A DNA stretch of 49,875 nt from Paenisporosarcina macmurdoensis. Its GTDB lineage: Bacteria > Bacillota > Bacilli > Bacillales_A > Planococcaceae. Shown here piece by piece: positions 17,050-26,504 of this stretch. The notes under the pieces are model-generated. The model did no database searches, was not told the DNA's origin, and saw only the letters and a program-made list of their open reading frames with translations. The translations under genes were made by a program, and so were the position numbers. The stretch lies in the NCBI RefSeq assembly GCF_042658845.1, contig NZ_JBHSRI010000023.1, positions 1 to 49,875 of the forward strand, read 5' to 3'. Numbering within the stretch: position 1 is the first letter of the stretch; each line of letters starts with the position of its first letter.

Positions 17050-18561
17050 TTAATGCAATTTTTTACTCGGTGTTGCACCAAATTGTTTGTATAAAGGTAA
17101 TACGTCTTTTCGACCCTCATAATGATAGAAGTAATCTAATGTCGCTAGGAATAGGGCTTTCCCCATTTTCTCGCGTTCTACTTCAGATTTTAAGTAAGCC
17201 ATGTCGATTGGGCTATCAATGAAACCCATCTCAACTAAAGTACTTGGCATCGTATTTTCACGATTAACATACAAGCTTTTCGTCTTCACGCCTCTGTTTC
17301 TTAAGTTCCAAGCTTCTTGCATACGATTTTGCATATACATGGATAATCCACGAGACTCCATTACATATGGATTCGTTGCTGCAGTTCTTGCATAATAGAA
17401 TGTTTCTTGTCCATGTGCACCAGTACCAGAAGCATTTGTATGTAAACTAACAAATACATCCCCTTTGTTTTTTGCAGCGAAAATAGGACGAGCTTGCAAT
17501 GTAATAAAGTAATCATCTGTACGTGTCATGTAAGTCTTAATAGGTGTTTTCGCAAAATATGAGTTCATATGTCTTGAAATGTTCAAGGCAAGATTTTTTT
17601 CTACATAGCCTGAACTTGAACCGCCTGGATCATGTCCACCGTGACCTGGGTCGATGATAACAACTAAATCCGACAGGGTATTTGGTGATGGTGATACCAC
17701 TGGTGGTTTTGGTGTTGGAACCGGTACAGGAATTGGTGTAGGTGCAGGTGTTGGTGTAACAGGTGGTTGTGTTGCTGATGGTTTATCTAATTGAAGATAC
17801 GTGTTATGTACATATCCAACTTCTTCTCCCACCTTGATGGCAGACCAATTTCCTACAGAATATGAATATTGAACTTCTTGTCCCATTTGAAGTTTTAGCA
17901 TCCAAGGGTAAGTAGTATTAGGACCAGTTCGGAAATATAATTCATTTGTGTTCACGTACATGGTTTGATCAAATGTTTCCGTTTGAGTTGTACGGAACTT
18001 CGTGTTAATCCCACGTGCTAAAAATATGGCAAAATCTCCGCGTTTAATGGTAAGTTCTTGTCCGAATGTACCATCAGTCATGCCTTGAGCGATGCCTTTG
18101 TTAATTAAATTTGAACTTGCCACACTTACTGTATTTGCTCCATAATTAAATGCACGATTCATGAGAACTGCCATTTGTCCTCTTGTTAGAGTTTGATATG
18201 GACGAAAAGTTCCATTTGGAAATCCTGAAATAATTCCTTTTTCAACCATTTCTTTAATGTAACCGGATGCGAAGTTGCTTGATGAAACATCAGAGAATTT
18301 CGTATTTAAACGCTCTCCATTCATGCCTAATGCACGACCGATCATAGCAGCAGCTTCACCGCGTGTTACTTGTTTGTCTGGTACAAATTGAGAAGAAGAT
18401 ACTCCCCCAGCAATTCCACCTTGTACAAGATAATAAATTTCTGCCTGTGCCCTATGCGTCGTTCCAACATCTGAAAATGATGTGTTTGCTGATGCTGAGT
18501 TAATAGGTACAAAATTCGACACTAATAATATCAATGCCACCAAACTAATCCATTTTTTCAC
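17050..18561 (-). CDS. SLH-anchored N-acetylmuramoyl-L-alanine amidase
   Basis: This 503-residue exported protein hydrolyses the amide between MurNAc and the stem peptide. In order it shows a signal peptide ending near SASA (residue 25), three S-layer homology repeats (about 28-190), an SH3-like wall-binding domain (about 200-258), a Pro/Thr linker (about 262-295) and an Amidase_3 domain. The zinc and catalytic residues are visible: His in IDPGHGGHDPGG, Glu in VEKNLALN, His in VSLHTNAS and Glu in LVEMGFIDS. GTG start with GGAGGACG upstream. The SLH repeats imply attachment to pyruvylated wall polymer under an S-layer. Confidence 0.92.
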   Translation of the reverse strand: MKKWISLVALILLVSNFVPINSASANTSFSDVGTTHRAQAEIYYLVQGGIAGGVSSSQFVPDKQVTRGEAAAMIGRALGMNGERLNTKFSDVSSSNFASGYIKEMVEKGIISGFPNGTFRPYQTLTRGQMAVLMNRAFNYGANTVSVASSNLINKGIAQGMTDGTFGQELTIKRGDFAIFLARGINTKFRTTQTETFDQTMYVNTNELYFRTGPNTTYPWMLKLQMGQEVQYSYSVGNWSAIKVGEEVGYVHNTYLQLDKPSATQPPVTPTPAPTPIPVPVPTPKPPVVSPSPNTLSDLVVIIDPGHGGHDPGGSSSGYVEKNLALNISRHMNSYFAKTPIKTYMTRTDDYFITLQARPIFAAKNKGDVFVSLHTNASGTGAHGQETFYYARTAATNPYVMESRGLSMYMQNRMQEAWNLRNRGVKTKSLYVNRENTMPSTLVEMGFIDSPIDMAYLKSEVEREKMGKALFLATLDYFYHYEGRKDVLPLYKQFGATPSKKLH

Positions 18562-18837
18562 TTATTCGTCCTCCAATATCATTATTTACCAATTCCTTTA
18601 TATTACTTCATAAATTTGTAAATTAATATGTTTCATTTGGGCTATATTTTGTAATATTTGCACGTTTTTTAATAGATTCACTGTTTTTATGTAAGAAAAC
18701 TATCATTCTTACAAATTGTACATAAAGAACTTTTTGGAAAACATAAACTTTCTGATAGTTTAGGTTAATAATGTGTTTATGAGATAATATGGAATAAATA
18801 TATATCATGTAGTTGATCTTACAAAAAGGTGGTTAAT

Positions 18838-19596
18838 ATGAAAAATAAGTTGGGAACAGATGATGCAATAAAAAGATGGGATCGGAACGCAGAAATCATA
18901 ACAGAAAACTATAATGAACACGGAGATTTACATAGAGAAGTCTTACTCAACCCATCTATATTTAGCTTAGTTGGAGACGTAAAGCAAAAGGATATTTTAG
19001 ATGCGGGATGTGGCGAAGGATATTTAAGTAGGATCTTTGCTAAGTCGGGAGCAACTGTAGTAGCTGTAGACTACTCTCAAAACATGCTGGAAATAGCTCG
19101 AAAGAAGACACCTAAAGAGTTAAATATTGAGTATCGATATGGAAATTGCGAGAATTTAGATTTTCTTGAAGATGAGAGTTTCGACATAATTGTTTCCAAT
19201 ATGGTGATTCAAGACCTTGAAAATTATAAAGCAGCAATAAATGAGATGTATCGATTGTTAGTGAATGGAGGGAGCTTTGTATTTTCAATATTACATCCTT
19301 GCTTCGTGACACCGGTTAGTGGATGGGAGAAAAAAGATGGGGAGAAGTTACATTGGAATGTAGACAATTATTTTTATGAAGGTGTCTATGAACAATCGTA
19401 CCCTCAAGGACAAACAGATAAAGTGTTATTTTTCCATAGAACATTAACGAGCTATTTTAATGCCATAACAGAAGCAGGGTTTATTTTAGAAGGGTTGATT
19501 GAACCAAAACCATCGGCAGAAATGCTAGAAAAACACCCTTCGTTCGAGGAAGATTTAAGATGCAGTGATTTTATCGTGTTTAAATTGAGGAAGTAA
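18838..19596 (+). CDS. Class I SAM-dependent methyltransferase
   Basis: A 252-residue cytosolic Rossmann-fold methyltransferase. Motif I is LDAGCGEGYLSRIFA (residues about 54-68), followed by the acidic VVAVDYSQNML and the post-motif FDIIVSNMVIQDLENY. The substrate is unknown; the general form resembles UbiE/BioC-like enzymes acting on small molecules. ATG 18838 follows AAAAAGGTGG; a GTG 9 bp upstream lies inside that site. It is monocistronic, with its own terminator. Confidence 0.85.
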   Translation: MKNKLGTDDAIKRWDRNAEIITENYNEHGDLHREVLLNPSIFSLVGDVKQKDILDAGCGEGYLSRIFAKSGATVVAVDYSQNMLEIARKKTPKELNIEYRYGNCENLDFLEDESFDIIVSNMVIQDLENYKAAINEMYRLLVNGGSFVFSILHPCFVTPVSGWEKKDGEKLHWNVDNYFYEGVYEQSYPQGQTDKVLFFHRTLTSYFNAITEAGFILEGLIEPKPSAEMLEKHPSFEEDLRCSDFIVFKLRK

Positions 19597-19611
19597 CTTA
19601 ACGAGAACGAC

Positions 19612-19650
19612 AAAAGACTGTCACCAAGTAATTTCGGGACAGTCTTTTTT
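19612..19650 (+). terminator. Terminator of the methyltransferase gene
   Basis: AAAAGACTGTC (19612-19622) pairs with GACAGTCTTTT (19638-19648) and is followed by T's. A 21-bp array begins 15 bp later. Confidence 0.9.
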
Positions 19651-19664
19651 GTCATTAATTGGGT

Positions 19665-19769
19665 GAAATCGATTAAAACGCTTGCGAAGCTGAATAAACA
19701 TCAATCGAAGCGGAATAAACTACGCTTGAAGCCGAATAAACCGTAAGCGAAGCCGAATAAATTGTTTTT
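19665..19769 (+). repeat. 21-bp spaced repeat array E (five units)
   Basis: Units at 19665, 19686, 19707, 19728 and 19749 are exactly 21 bp apart, with core GAAGCCGAATAAA and 8 variable bases. The leader ATTGGGTGAA matches the ATGGGTGAA leader of arrays C and D and resembles that of A. Confidence 0.88.
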
Positions 19770-19809
19770 CGCAACCATATCCTAGCTGAATGTACCTGCC
19801 AATAGGAAG

Positions 19810-20094
19810 TTAAGTCGTTACCGACATGCCTTGGCCAGCGAAATCCTTCATCAACTTGGATACTTCGGGACCAGCTGTGTGGCCCATCATGCCTTGTTGT
19901 TGCATCATGGCTTTTAGTGGGCAATATTTGACGGTTCCTTCGGCTGCTTTCATGGCACCCAGTGCGACCATCATGCGGCCTTTGTTGCAGTTGGGATTGC
20001 GGGAGAGTTTAGCTGTACCGTATGCGAGCATACTAAGTCCAAGTGAAAGTCGTGCGAGTGCATTGCGTGTGCTAATGTTTTGAGTTTGTGACAT
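19810..20094 (-). CDS. DUF2892-like small membrane protein
   Basis: A 94-residue protein whose N-terminal NALARLSLGLSMLAYGTAKL resembles the DUF2892 (YgaP-C-like) membrane hairpin domain. It has two cysteines (NCNKG and YCPLKAM) and a Met/Gln-rich stretch (MMQQQGMMG) that could bind metal; that last idea is only inference. ATG at 20094 has GGAGGAAA upstream. It is divergent from the adenine deaminase gene. Confidence 0.65.
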   Translation of the reverse strand: MSQTQNISTRNALARLSLGLSMLAYGTAKLSRNPNCNKGRMMVALGAMKAAEGTVKYCPLKAMMQQQGMMGHTAGPEVSKLMKDFAGQGMSVTT

Positions 20095-20296
20095 TTCGGT
20101 GTTTCCTCCTATCTGAATTTTCTAAAAAGTGTTTAGGTAGTCTGTATTTTCCATGGTGTCTATGCTAATATTAGGAAAACACAGCTTGTCGCCACGATGG
20201 GGCAGGCTGATGTCTTTTCTTATACTGATTTCTGGAATTCGCATTAGAAATCAGCTAAAAAAACGTAACATTGTTCGTGAAAGGAGAATGGATGAC

Positions 20297-22030
20297 ATGC
20301 AACACCCTTTGTGGAAAATCGGGGAAATCCGCCATCAAATCAGTATGATTGATGGGAAATCGAGTCCCGACAAAATTATTGTGAATGCTACATATTTACA
20401 TAGTGTTTTAAAAAAATGGGTAGAAGGCAATATTTGGATTTCTAAAGATCGCATTGTATATGCAGGTCCAGAGATGCCAACAAATATGACCGAAGCAGAA
20501 ATAATTGATGCAAGTGGACAGGTAATTGTGCCAGGCTATATTGAACCTCATGTTCATCCATTTCAACTTTATCATCCCCAATCATTTGCTGATTATGCAG
20601 CTCAATTAGGTACCACTACTTTTCTATCAGATAATCTCATTCTCTTTTTATTACTAGAAAACGAGAAAGCGTTTACAATTTTAGACCAACTCAATAAATT
20701 ACCATTTTCATTTTATTGGTGGGCTCGATTTGATTCTCAAACAGAGCTTGAAAATGAAGATCAATTGTTTACGACTAAGTCTATTAGTGAATGGTTGGAT
20801 CGACCTGAAGTATTAATGGGCGGTGAATTAACTGGATGGCCAAGATTATTGGCAGGCGATGATCAACTGTTGTATTGGTTGCAATCGGCTAAATTGAAAG
20901 GCAAAAAAGTGGAAGGTCATTTTCCGGGTGCCTCTGAAAAAACGTTGGCACGTATGAGATTGCTTGGAACTGATGGTGATCATGAAGCGATGACCGTTGA
21001 GGAAGTGGAACGTCGTTTGTTGCATGGTTATGCCGTAACACTCAGACATTCTTCTATTCGCCCAGATTTACCACATTTATTAAAAGGCATTGTCGAAAAA
21101 GGTTTGGATGTTTTTGATCACTTAATGATGACCACAGATGGCTCTACGCCTTCGTTTCATATCGATGGAGTGATGGATAAATGTATTCAAGTAGCACTTG
21201 ATGCGGGAGTAAGACCAATCGATGCATATCAAATGGCTTCCTATAATATAGCTCGATATTACAACATGACAAGTTTGCATGGTTTTATTGCTACAGGGCG
21301 AATTGCTTCTTTAAACTTCTTAGAAAATGAACGTAATCCTGTACCAGTAAGCGTCTTGTCAAAAGGTGTATGGATGAGAAGAGATGGCAAAAAGGTTCAG
21401 CAATTGCCAACCATTGATTGGTCTGTATTAGGTCAGTTAGAGTTACCATTTGATTTACATGATGGCGATTTTGAATTCTCCATGCCGTTTGGAATTGAAA
21501 TGGTCAATGATGTCATTACTAAACCGTATAGTGTTTCAATTCATACGGGTGAAGCGAGTTTAAGTACAGAGCATGATGAGAGCTATTTGATGCTAGTAGA
21601 CCGCAAAGGGAAGTGGCGAGTCAATACGATGATCAAAGGTTTTGCAACATCTGTGCAGGGTTTCGCCTCTTCTTACTCGAATACAGGAGATATTATCCTC
21701 ATCGGTAAAAACCGTCATGATATGTTAATAGCTTTTAATGAAATGAAACGATTAAAAGGCGGCATTGTACTCGTTGAGGAAAATGAAGTTGTTGCTCATA
21801 TTCCACTTAGTATTGGTGGAGGCTTGTCGGATGAAAAAGTAGAGGATTTAATAGAACAAGAACTTGCATTGAAAAAAGCTTTACACGATAGAGGGTACAC
21901 ACACGGTGATGCAATTTATACGTTACTGTTTTTGCAGTCAACACATTTACCGTATGTTCGTATTACACAACGAGGCATTTTCGATGTGATGAAAAAGTCT
22001 GTGTTGTTCCCTTCATTTATGAGGTCTTAG
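20297..22030 (+). CDS. yerA: Adenine deaminase-family protein YerA
   Basis: This 577-residue amidohydrolase is a close relative of B. subtilis YerA, an adenine deaminase homologue (adenine to hypoxanthine plus ammonia in the characterised family). The metal motif PGYIEPHVHPFQLY, the EGHFPGAS segment, GDHEAMT and the C-terminal THLPYVRITQRGIFDVMKK are conserved. ATG 20297 lies 10 nt after AAAGGAG; an in-frame ATG at 20288 is too close and longer starts lack sites. It begins the conserved yerA-yerB-yerC-pcrB-pcrA-ligA block. Enzyme activity on adenine is not proven for YerA itself. Confidence 0.9.
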   Translation: MQHPLWKIGEIRHQISMIDGKSSPDKIIVNATYLHSVLKKWVEGNIWISKDRIVYAGPEMPTNMTEAEIIDASGQVIVPGYIEPHVHPFQLYHPQSFADYAAQLGTTTFLSDNLILFLLLENEKAFTILDQLNKLPFSFYWWARFDSQTELENEDQLFTTKSISEWLDRPEVLMGGELTGWPRLLAGDDQLLYWLQSAKLKGKKVEGHFPGASEKTLARMRLLGTDGDHEAMTVEEVERRLLHGYAVTLRHSSIRPDLPHLLKGIVEKGLDVFDHLMMTTDGSTPSFHIDGVMDKCIQVALDAGVRPIDAYQMASYNIARYYNMTSLHGFIATGRIASLNFLENERNPVPVSVLSKGVWMRRDGKKVQQLPTIDWSVLGQLELPFDLHDGDFEFSMPFGIEMVNDVITKPYSVSIHTGEASLSTEHDESYLMLVDRKGKWRVNTMIKGFATSVQGFASSYSNTGDIILIGKNRHDMLIAFNEMKRLKGGIVLVEENEVVAHIPLSIGGGLSDEKVEDLIEQELALKKALHDRGYTHGDAIYTLLFLQSTHLPYVRITQRGIFDVMKKSVLFPSFMRS

Positions 22031-22043
22031 GGGGATTCTAGAA

Positions 22044-23090
22044 ATGAAGAAATGGCTGTTTTTAATAGTCTTGCTTCTGATAGTTACCGGCTGTTCAAAA
22101 GATAAAGAGAACGCAGCTGATTCAGAAGATCCAATAATCGATGGCACACAAGATGAGAATTCACCTGATGAAGTGGTGACACTTCCTTATGCTGCACCAT
22201 TTTCGGGAGAGCGTTCGGAAGAAGAATTTACCACTCGCCCAGTACTTGTTACCATTAATAACCATCCGAAAGCAAGACCTCAATCGGGCCTTGCAAGTGC
22301 GGATATTGTCTATGAAATGGTAGCTGAAGGAAATATCACGAGACTGTTAGCTTTATATCAAAGTGAATTACCAGAAAAAATCGGTCCCGTTAGAAGTGCG
22401 CGTGATTACTTTATTGATATTTCAGTAGGGCTTGACGCATTCTATGTAGCACATGGTTATAGTCCTGATGCTCAGATGATGCTAAGAACTGGTGTTGTTG
22501 ATCACATCAACGGCATGCAATATGATGGGACTCTTCTTAATCGCTCAAATGACCGTGTGGCACCACACAATTCGTATACTACTGGTGAACATGTACTTGA
22601 AGGTATGAAAAAAGAGAATGCACGAACGACTATTGAGAAGATTCCAAGTCTAGCCTTTTATAACTCTGCAGATGATGTACCTCTTAGTGCTTTAGCGAGT
22701 ATTATCGATGTCCGCTATGGTAGTAGTGAAGACTTTCACCATATGTATTCGTATGATACACTTACTCAACAATACAATCGTACGTCCGGCGGGACTAAAA
22801 CTATAGATCACGAGTCATTAGAAGAAATTAGTTTGGCTAATGTTTTGTTTTTTGAAGTGGTTCATCAAACGATCGATAAAGCAGGACGTCAACAACTCGA
22901 TTTAACATCGGGTGGAAAAGGCTACTTATTCCAAGCTGGTGTCATGAAAGAAATTGAATGGCAACAACTTGATGGTGTGCTTGTCCCCATGGAGAATGGT
23001 CAACCTGCTAAACTCGTTCCAGGGAAGTCTTGGATACATTTAGTGAAAACCAATCCTGGCCTCGACCAGATGGTTACTTTCACGCCTTAA
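22044..23090 (+). CDS. yerB: DUF3048 lipoprotein YerB
   Basis: A 348-residue lipoprotein. The signal peptide MKKWLFLIVLLLIVTGC has a lipobox with Cys17, so the mature protein should be anchored outside the membrane. A DUF3048 domain follows (VTINNHPKARPQSGLASADI; LPEKIGPVRSARDY; a second lobe near the C-terminus). The function is not established. It starts 13 bp after yerA. Confidence 0.9.
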   Translation: MKKWLFLIVLLLIVTGCSKDKENAADSEDPIIDGTQDENSPDEVVTLPYAAPFSGERSEEEFTTRPVLVTINNHPKARPQSGLASADIVYEMVAEGNITRLLALYQSELPEKIGPVRSARDYFIDISVGLDAFYVAHGYSPDAQMMLRTGVVDHINGMQYDGTLLNRSNDRVAPHNSYTTGEHVLEGMKKENARTTIEKIPSLAFYNSADDVPLSALASIIDVRYGSSEDFHHMYSYDTLTQQYNRTSGGTKTIDHESLEEISLANVLFFEVVHQTIDKAGRQQLDLTSGGKGYLFQAGVMKEIEWQQLDGVLVPMENGQPAKLVPGKSWIHLVKTNPGLDQMVTFTP

Positions 23091-23124
23091 AAACGAAGCA
23101 GGCTTGAAAAGGAGGTCAACAATT

Positions 23125-23445
23125 ATGCAAGTAGATAAAATACGAGGTCATCAAACAGATCAATTGTTTAAAGCCTTTTTAGAATTAAAAGATATAGAAG
23201 AGGTCTATCGATTTATTGATGATCTGTGTACCATTAGCGAAATTCAATCGTTATCTCAACGATTTGAAGTTGCGCATATGTTACGTTTAAAGAAAACGTA
23301 TGAAACGATAAAAAATGAGACAGGTGCTAGTACAGCAACCATCTCCCGTGTACGTCGATGTTTTGATTATGGGAACGACACATATGATGAAATGCTCGGC
23401 CGCTTATATCCCGATGAAAAACCATTTCAATTTCCAAAGTACTGA
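23125..23445 (+). CDS. yerC: TrpR-like DNA-binding protein YerC
   Basis: A 106-residue protein of the YerC/YecD TrpR-like family. The helix-turn-helix is visible as TYETIKNETGASTATISRV (roughly residues 53-71). Its target genes are not known from the sequence. ATG 23125 is preceded by a full AAAGGAGGT site. The stop codon lies in the 5' arm of the following terminator. Confidence 0.9.
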   Translation: MQVDKIRGHQTDQLFKAFLELKDIEEVYRFIDDLCTISEIQSLSQRFEVAHMLRLKKTYETIKNETGASTATISRVRRCFDYGNDTYDEMLGRLYPDEKPFQFPKY

Positions 23446-23473
23446 ACAGAGACCAACTCTGTTCAGTTTTTTT
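23441..23473 (+). terminator. Terminator overlapping the yerC stop
   Basis: ACTGAACAGAG (23441-23451) pairs perfectly with CTCTGTTCAGT (23457-23467) and is followed by seven T's. Confidence 0.92.
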
Positions 23474-23481
23474 GTTATACT
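23474..23481 (+). promoter_or_regulatory. Possible extended -10 promoter of pcrB
   Basis: TGTTATACT is a TGnTATACT extended -10 placed between the yerC terminator and pcrB. No good -35 is seen. Confidence 0.4.
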
Positions 23482-23517
23482 AGATAGATGTAAAAGTATT
23501 ACGATAGGTGGGAGCCC

Positions 23518-24210
23518 ATGGAGTATTTACAGTGGCGTCACGTTTTTAAACTAGATCCTGCAAAAGTCATGTCTGATGAAGCGCTAAAGCGCGTGTGTGA
23601 ATCTGGAACGGATGCCATTTTAGTCGGCGGAACAGATGGCGTGACACTCGATTTAGTGGTCGACTTATTAATAAGAGTAAGACAATATACAGTGCCGGTA
23701 GCCCTGGAGATTTCAACAATAGAAAGTGTGACACCTGGTTTTGATTTTTACTTCATTCCTTCTGTCTTGAATAGTACAAAAACGACGTTCGTTAAAGATT
23801 TACAAGTCGAAGCAATAAAAGAATTCGGCGATTTCATGGACTGGACGGAACTTGTACCCGAGGGTTACTGCATATTGAACCCAGATTGTAAGGCTGCACA
23901 GGTAACGGAAGCACACACCGAATTATCCGTGGATGACGTAATTGCCCATGCGAGATTAGCTGAACACTTTTTTAACATGCCCATTTTTTATTTAGAATAT
24001 AGCGGTATGTATGGTGATCCTACTATGGTTCGAGCAGCAAAAAAGGTGTTAACAAAGACAAGATTGTTTTATGGTGGAGGGATTACTTCTGCACAACAAG
24101 CAGCCGAAATGGCTAAAATAGCCGACACGATTGTCGTGGGAAATCATCTTTATGACAACTTAACCGAAGCCCTTGAAACAGTGAAAGCTGTGCACGACCT
24201 GTCTCTTTGA
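23518..24210 (+). CDS. pcrB: Heptaprenylglyceryl phosphate synthase PcrB
   Basis: PcrB (230 aa) is the bacterial relative of archaeal geranylgeranylglyceryl phosphate synthase. It joins glycerol-1-phosphate to heptaprenyl diphosphate, forming an ether lipid precursor. The TIM-barrel phosphate-binding signatures ILVGGTDGVTLD, LEYSGMYGDP and FYGGGITSAQQA are present. GGTGGGAG precedes ATG 23518. The stop codon lies in the -35 box of the next promoter. Confidence 0.95.
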   Translation: MEYLQWRHVFKLDPAKVMSDEALKRVCESGTDAILVGGTDGVTLDLVVDLLIRVRQYTVPVALEISTIESVTPGFDFYFIPSVLNSTKTTFVKDLQVEAIKEFGDFMDWTELVPEGYCILNPDCKAAQVTEAHTELSVDDVIAHARLAEHFFNMPIFYLEYSGMYGDPTMVRAAKKVLTKTRLFYGGGITSAQQAAEMAKIADTIVVGNHLYDNLTEALETVKAVHDLSL

Positions 24211-24234
24211 CAATTAGCTGTAGCAGTTTATAAT
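24207..24234 (+). promoter_or_regulatory. Sigma-A promoter of pcrA
   Basis: TTGACA (24207-24212) and TATAAT (24229-24234), both perfect, are separated by 16 bp. The -35 overlaps the pcrB stop codon. Confidence 0.85.
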
Positions 24235-24270
24235 TAAAGAACTAATGTTCGTAAAAAAGGACGGTGCACT

Positions 24271-26502
24271 ATGGAAGTAATCGTAAAGAATTTATTAAGC
24301 GGGATGAATCCCGAACAAGAAAGAGCGGTAAAGGCCACTGAAGGACCTTTACTTATCATGGCTGGAGCGGGTTCTGGTAAAACACGCGTATTGACGCACA
24401 GAATCGCTTATTTAGTCGTTGAAAAAGAAGTTTATCCATCTAAAATTTTAGCCATTACCTTTACCAATAAAGCGGCCAAAGAAATGCGTAACCGTGTTGA
24501 TGGGTTATTAGGAAACGGAACAAGCCAAAGCATGTGGGTTTCAACATTCCACTCGATGTGTGTCCGTATTTTACGACGTAATATTGATCGCATCGGCTAT
24601 TCGAAAAACTTCTCTATTCTAGATACATCAGAGCAGCTAACCGTGATTAAGCGCATTATAAAAGATCAAAATATTGACTCCAAACAATTTGATGCTCGCT
24701 CGATGTTAAACATTATCAGCTCAGCAAAAAATGAGTGTATCGACGCTCAAACATTTGCCGGTCAAGCAAATCAATTCAACCCTTTTGAGAAGACAGCAGC
24801 ACAAGTTTACACGGCTTATGACAAACGTCTTCGTAAAAATCAATCCCTCGACTTTGATGATTTAATCATGACAACTTTAATTCTCTTCAAACGTGTACCA
24901 GATGTCTTGGAGTATTATCAAAACAAATTTCATTATATTCATGTCGATGAGTATCAAGATACGAATAAAGCACAATACGAACTGGTGCAAATGCTAGCAG
25001 CGAAATTCAATAATTTGTGTGTAGTTGGCGACTCGGATCAATCGATTTATCGCTGGCGTGGAGCTGATATTCAAAACATCATGTCCTTTGAAAAGCATTA
25101 TCCAAACGCACAAGTCATTATGTTAGAACAAAACTATCGCTCAACTAAACACATCTTAAAGGCAGCAAACGACGTCATTAAAAATAACACAGGACGTTAT
25201 CCAAAAGAATTACGAACAGATAATGGTTCTGGTGCGGCAATTAACGTTTACAAAGCATATGACGAAAAACAAGAATCACAATTTGTGGTTAAAACCATTC
25301 AAGAATTAATGGAAGAAGACAACCGTACATACGACGATTTCGCTGTATTATATCGTACGAATGCACAGTCACGAGTGATGGAGGAAGTATTAGTTAAATC
25401 GAATATGTCGTACACCATTGTTGGTGGTACGAAGTTCTATGACCGCAAAGAGATTAAAGACTTACTATCGTATTTACGATTAATTGCGAACAATGAAGAT
25501 GATTTAGCGCTATCACGTATTATTAACGAACCAAAACGAAATATCGGAGCGACTTCATTTGATCGTATGGCGAGATTTGCACTCGAACAAGATCGTTCGA
25601 TTTTTGATGCACTTCAAGAAGTAGACTTTATGGGCTTGCCTGCTAGAGCAGCAAACGAAGCAGCGAAGTTCCACCAAATGATGGATGGATTTATTAAAAT
25701 GCAAGAGTTCATATCTGTCACTGAACTAGTAGAACAAGTGTTAGATAAGACGGGCTATCGCAACATGCTCAACAATGAAAAAACCATTGAATCGGAAAGC
25801 CGATTAGAAAACATAGAAGAGTTTTTGTCCGTTACAAAAGCGTTTGAAGAACGCAGTGACGATAAAACGCTCGTGTCATTCTTAACTGACCTAGCGCTAA
25901 TTTCAGATTTGGATAAGTTAGATAACGATGAAGACGTGTCTAAAGGAAAAGTAGTCCTAATGACGATGCACGCGGCTAAAGGACTTGAGTTCCCAGTCGT
26001 GTTCATTATTGGCGCAGAGGAGAACGTCTTTCCACATTCACGGTCAATCGGAGACACGGACGAAATGGAAGAAGAGCGCCGTCTCATGTACGTAGGAATT
26101 ACCCGTGCTGAACAGCGTTTGTATATTACATGTGCACAAACCCGTACTTTGTTCGGTCGAAGTGGTTTCAACAATCCTTCCCGATTTATCGCGGAGATCT
26201 CAGAAGATATTTTAGAACATGTGACCTTAAAACAATCTGCAGCGACTGGCAAAAGTAGAACGACCAGCCGTGCGGTACCAAACACAACCCGTGCAGCTGT
26301 TTCCCGTCCTGCATACAATGCATCTGGCGGGGACAAGCTTGGATGGACAACCGGTGACAAAGCCATCCACAAAAAATGGGGCACTGGAATGGTCGTTAGT
26401 GTCCGAGGCGAAGGCGAAAACACAGAACTCGATATCGCATTCCCAAGCCCGACTGGTATTAAGAGACTGTTGGCTAAGTTTGCACCCGTTGAAAAAGCAT
26501 AA
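24271..26502 (+). CDS. pcrA: ATP-dependent DNA helicase PcrA
   Basis: PcrA (743 aa) is a superfamily 1A, 3'-5' helicase used in repair and in removing proteins from DNA. Walker A is AGAGSGKT (31-38); the DExx box is DEYQDTN, followed by GDSDQSIYRWRGA, QNYRST, the TMHAAKGLEFPVVF motif and RRLMYVGITRAEQ. The C-terminal segment WTTGDKAIHKKWGTGMVVSV is the Tudor-like RNA polymerase-binding domain. Length is usual. It has its own promoter. In Bacillus ligA follows closely; here a 450-bp structured insert separates them. Confidence 0.97.
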   Translation: MEVIVKNLLSGMNPEQERAVKATEGPLLIMAGAGSGKTRVLTHRIAYLVVEKEVYPSKILAITFTNKAAKEMRNRVDGLLGNGTSQSMWVSTFHSMCVRILRRNIDRIGYSKNFSILDTSEQLTVIKRIIKDQNIDSKQFDARSMLNIISSAKNECIDAQTFAGQANQFNPFEKTAAQVYTAYDKRLRKNQSLDFDDLIMTTLILFKRVPDVLEYYQNKFHYIHVDEYQDTNKAQYELVQMLAAKFNNLCVVGDSDQSIYRWRGADIQNIMSFEKHYPNAQVIMLEQNYRSTKHILKAANDVIKNNTGRYPKELRTDNGSGAAINVYKAYDEKQESQFVVKTIQELMEEDNRTYDDFAVLYRTNAQSRVMEEVLVKSNMSYTIVGGTKFYDRKEIKDLLSYLRLIANNEDDLALSRIINEPKRNIGATSFDRMARFALEQDRSIFDALQEVDFMGLPARAANEAAKFHQMMDGFIKMQEFISVTELVEQVLDKTGYRNMLNNEKTIESESRLENIEEFLSVTKAFEERSDDKTLVSFLTDLALISDLDKLDNDEDVSKGKVVLMTMHAAKGLEFPVVFIIGAEENVFPHSRSIGDTDEMEEERRLMYVGITRAEQRLYITCAQTRTLFGRSGFNNPSRFIAEISEDILEHVTLKQSAATGKSRTTSRAVPNTTRAAVSRPAYNASGGDKLGWTTGDKAIHKKWGTGMVVSVRGEGENTELDIAFPSPTGIKRLLAKFAPVEKA

Positions 26503-26504
26503 CT

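Noticed and set aside
19673..19924. Minus-strand frame of 83 residues with repeated VYSAS
   Set aside because: Translation of array E in the antisense direction, overlapping the 3' part of the real DUF2892-like gene on the same strand in another frame; no ribosome site.
20227..20257. Hairpin CTGATTTCT/AGAAATCAG before yerA
   Set aside because: It pairs well but is followed by A's rather than T's on the plus strand and matches no riboswitch; no role can be assigned.
25755..26423. 222-residue antisense frame inside pcrA
   Set aside because: pcrA in the other strand is a clear full-length helicase; the antisense frame follows from its codon pattern and lacks a ribosome site.
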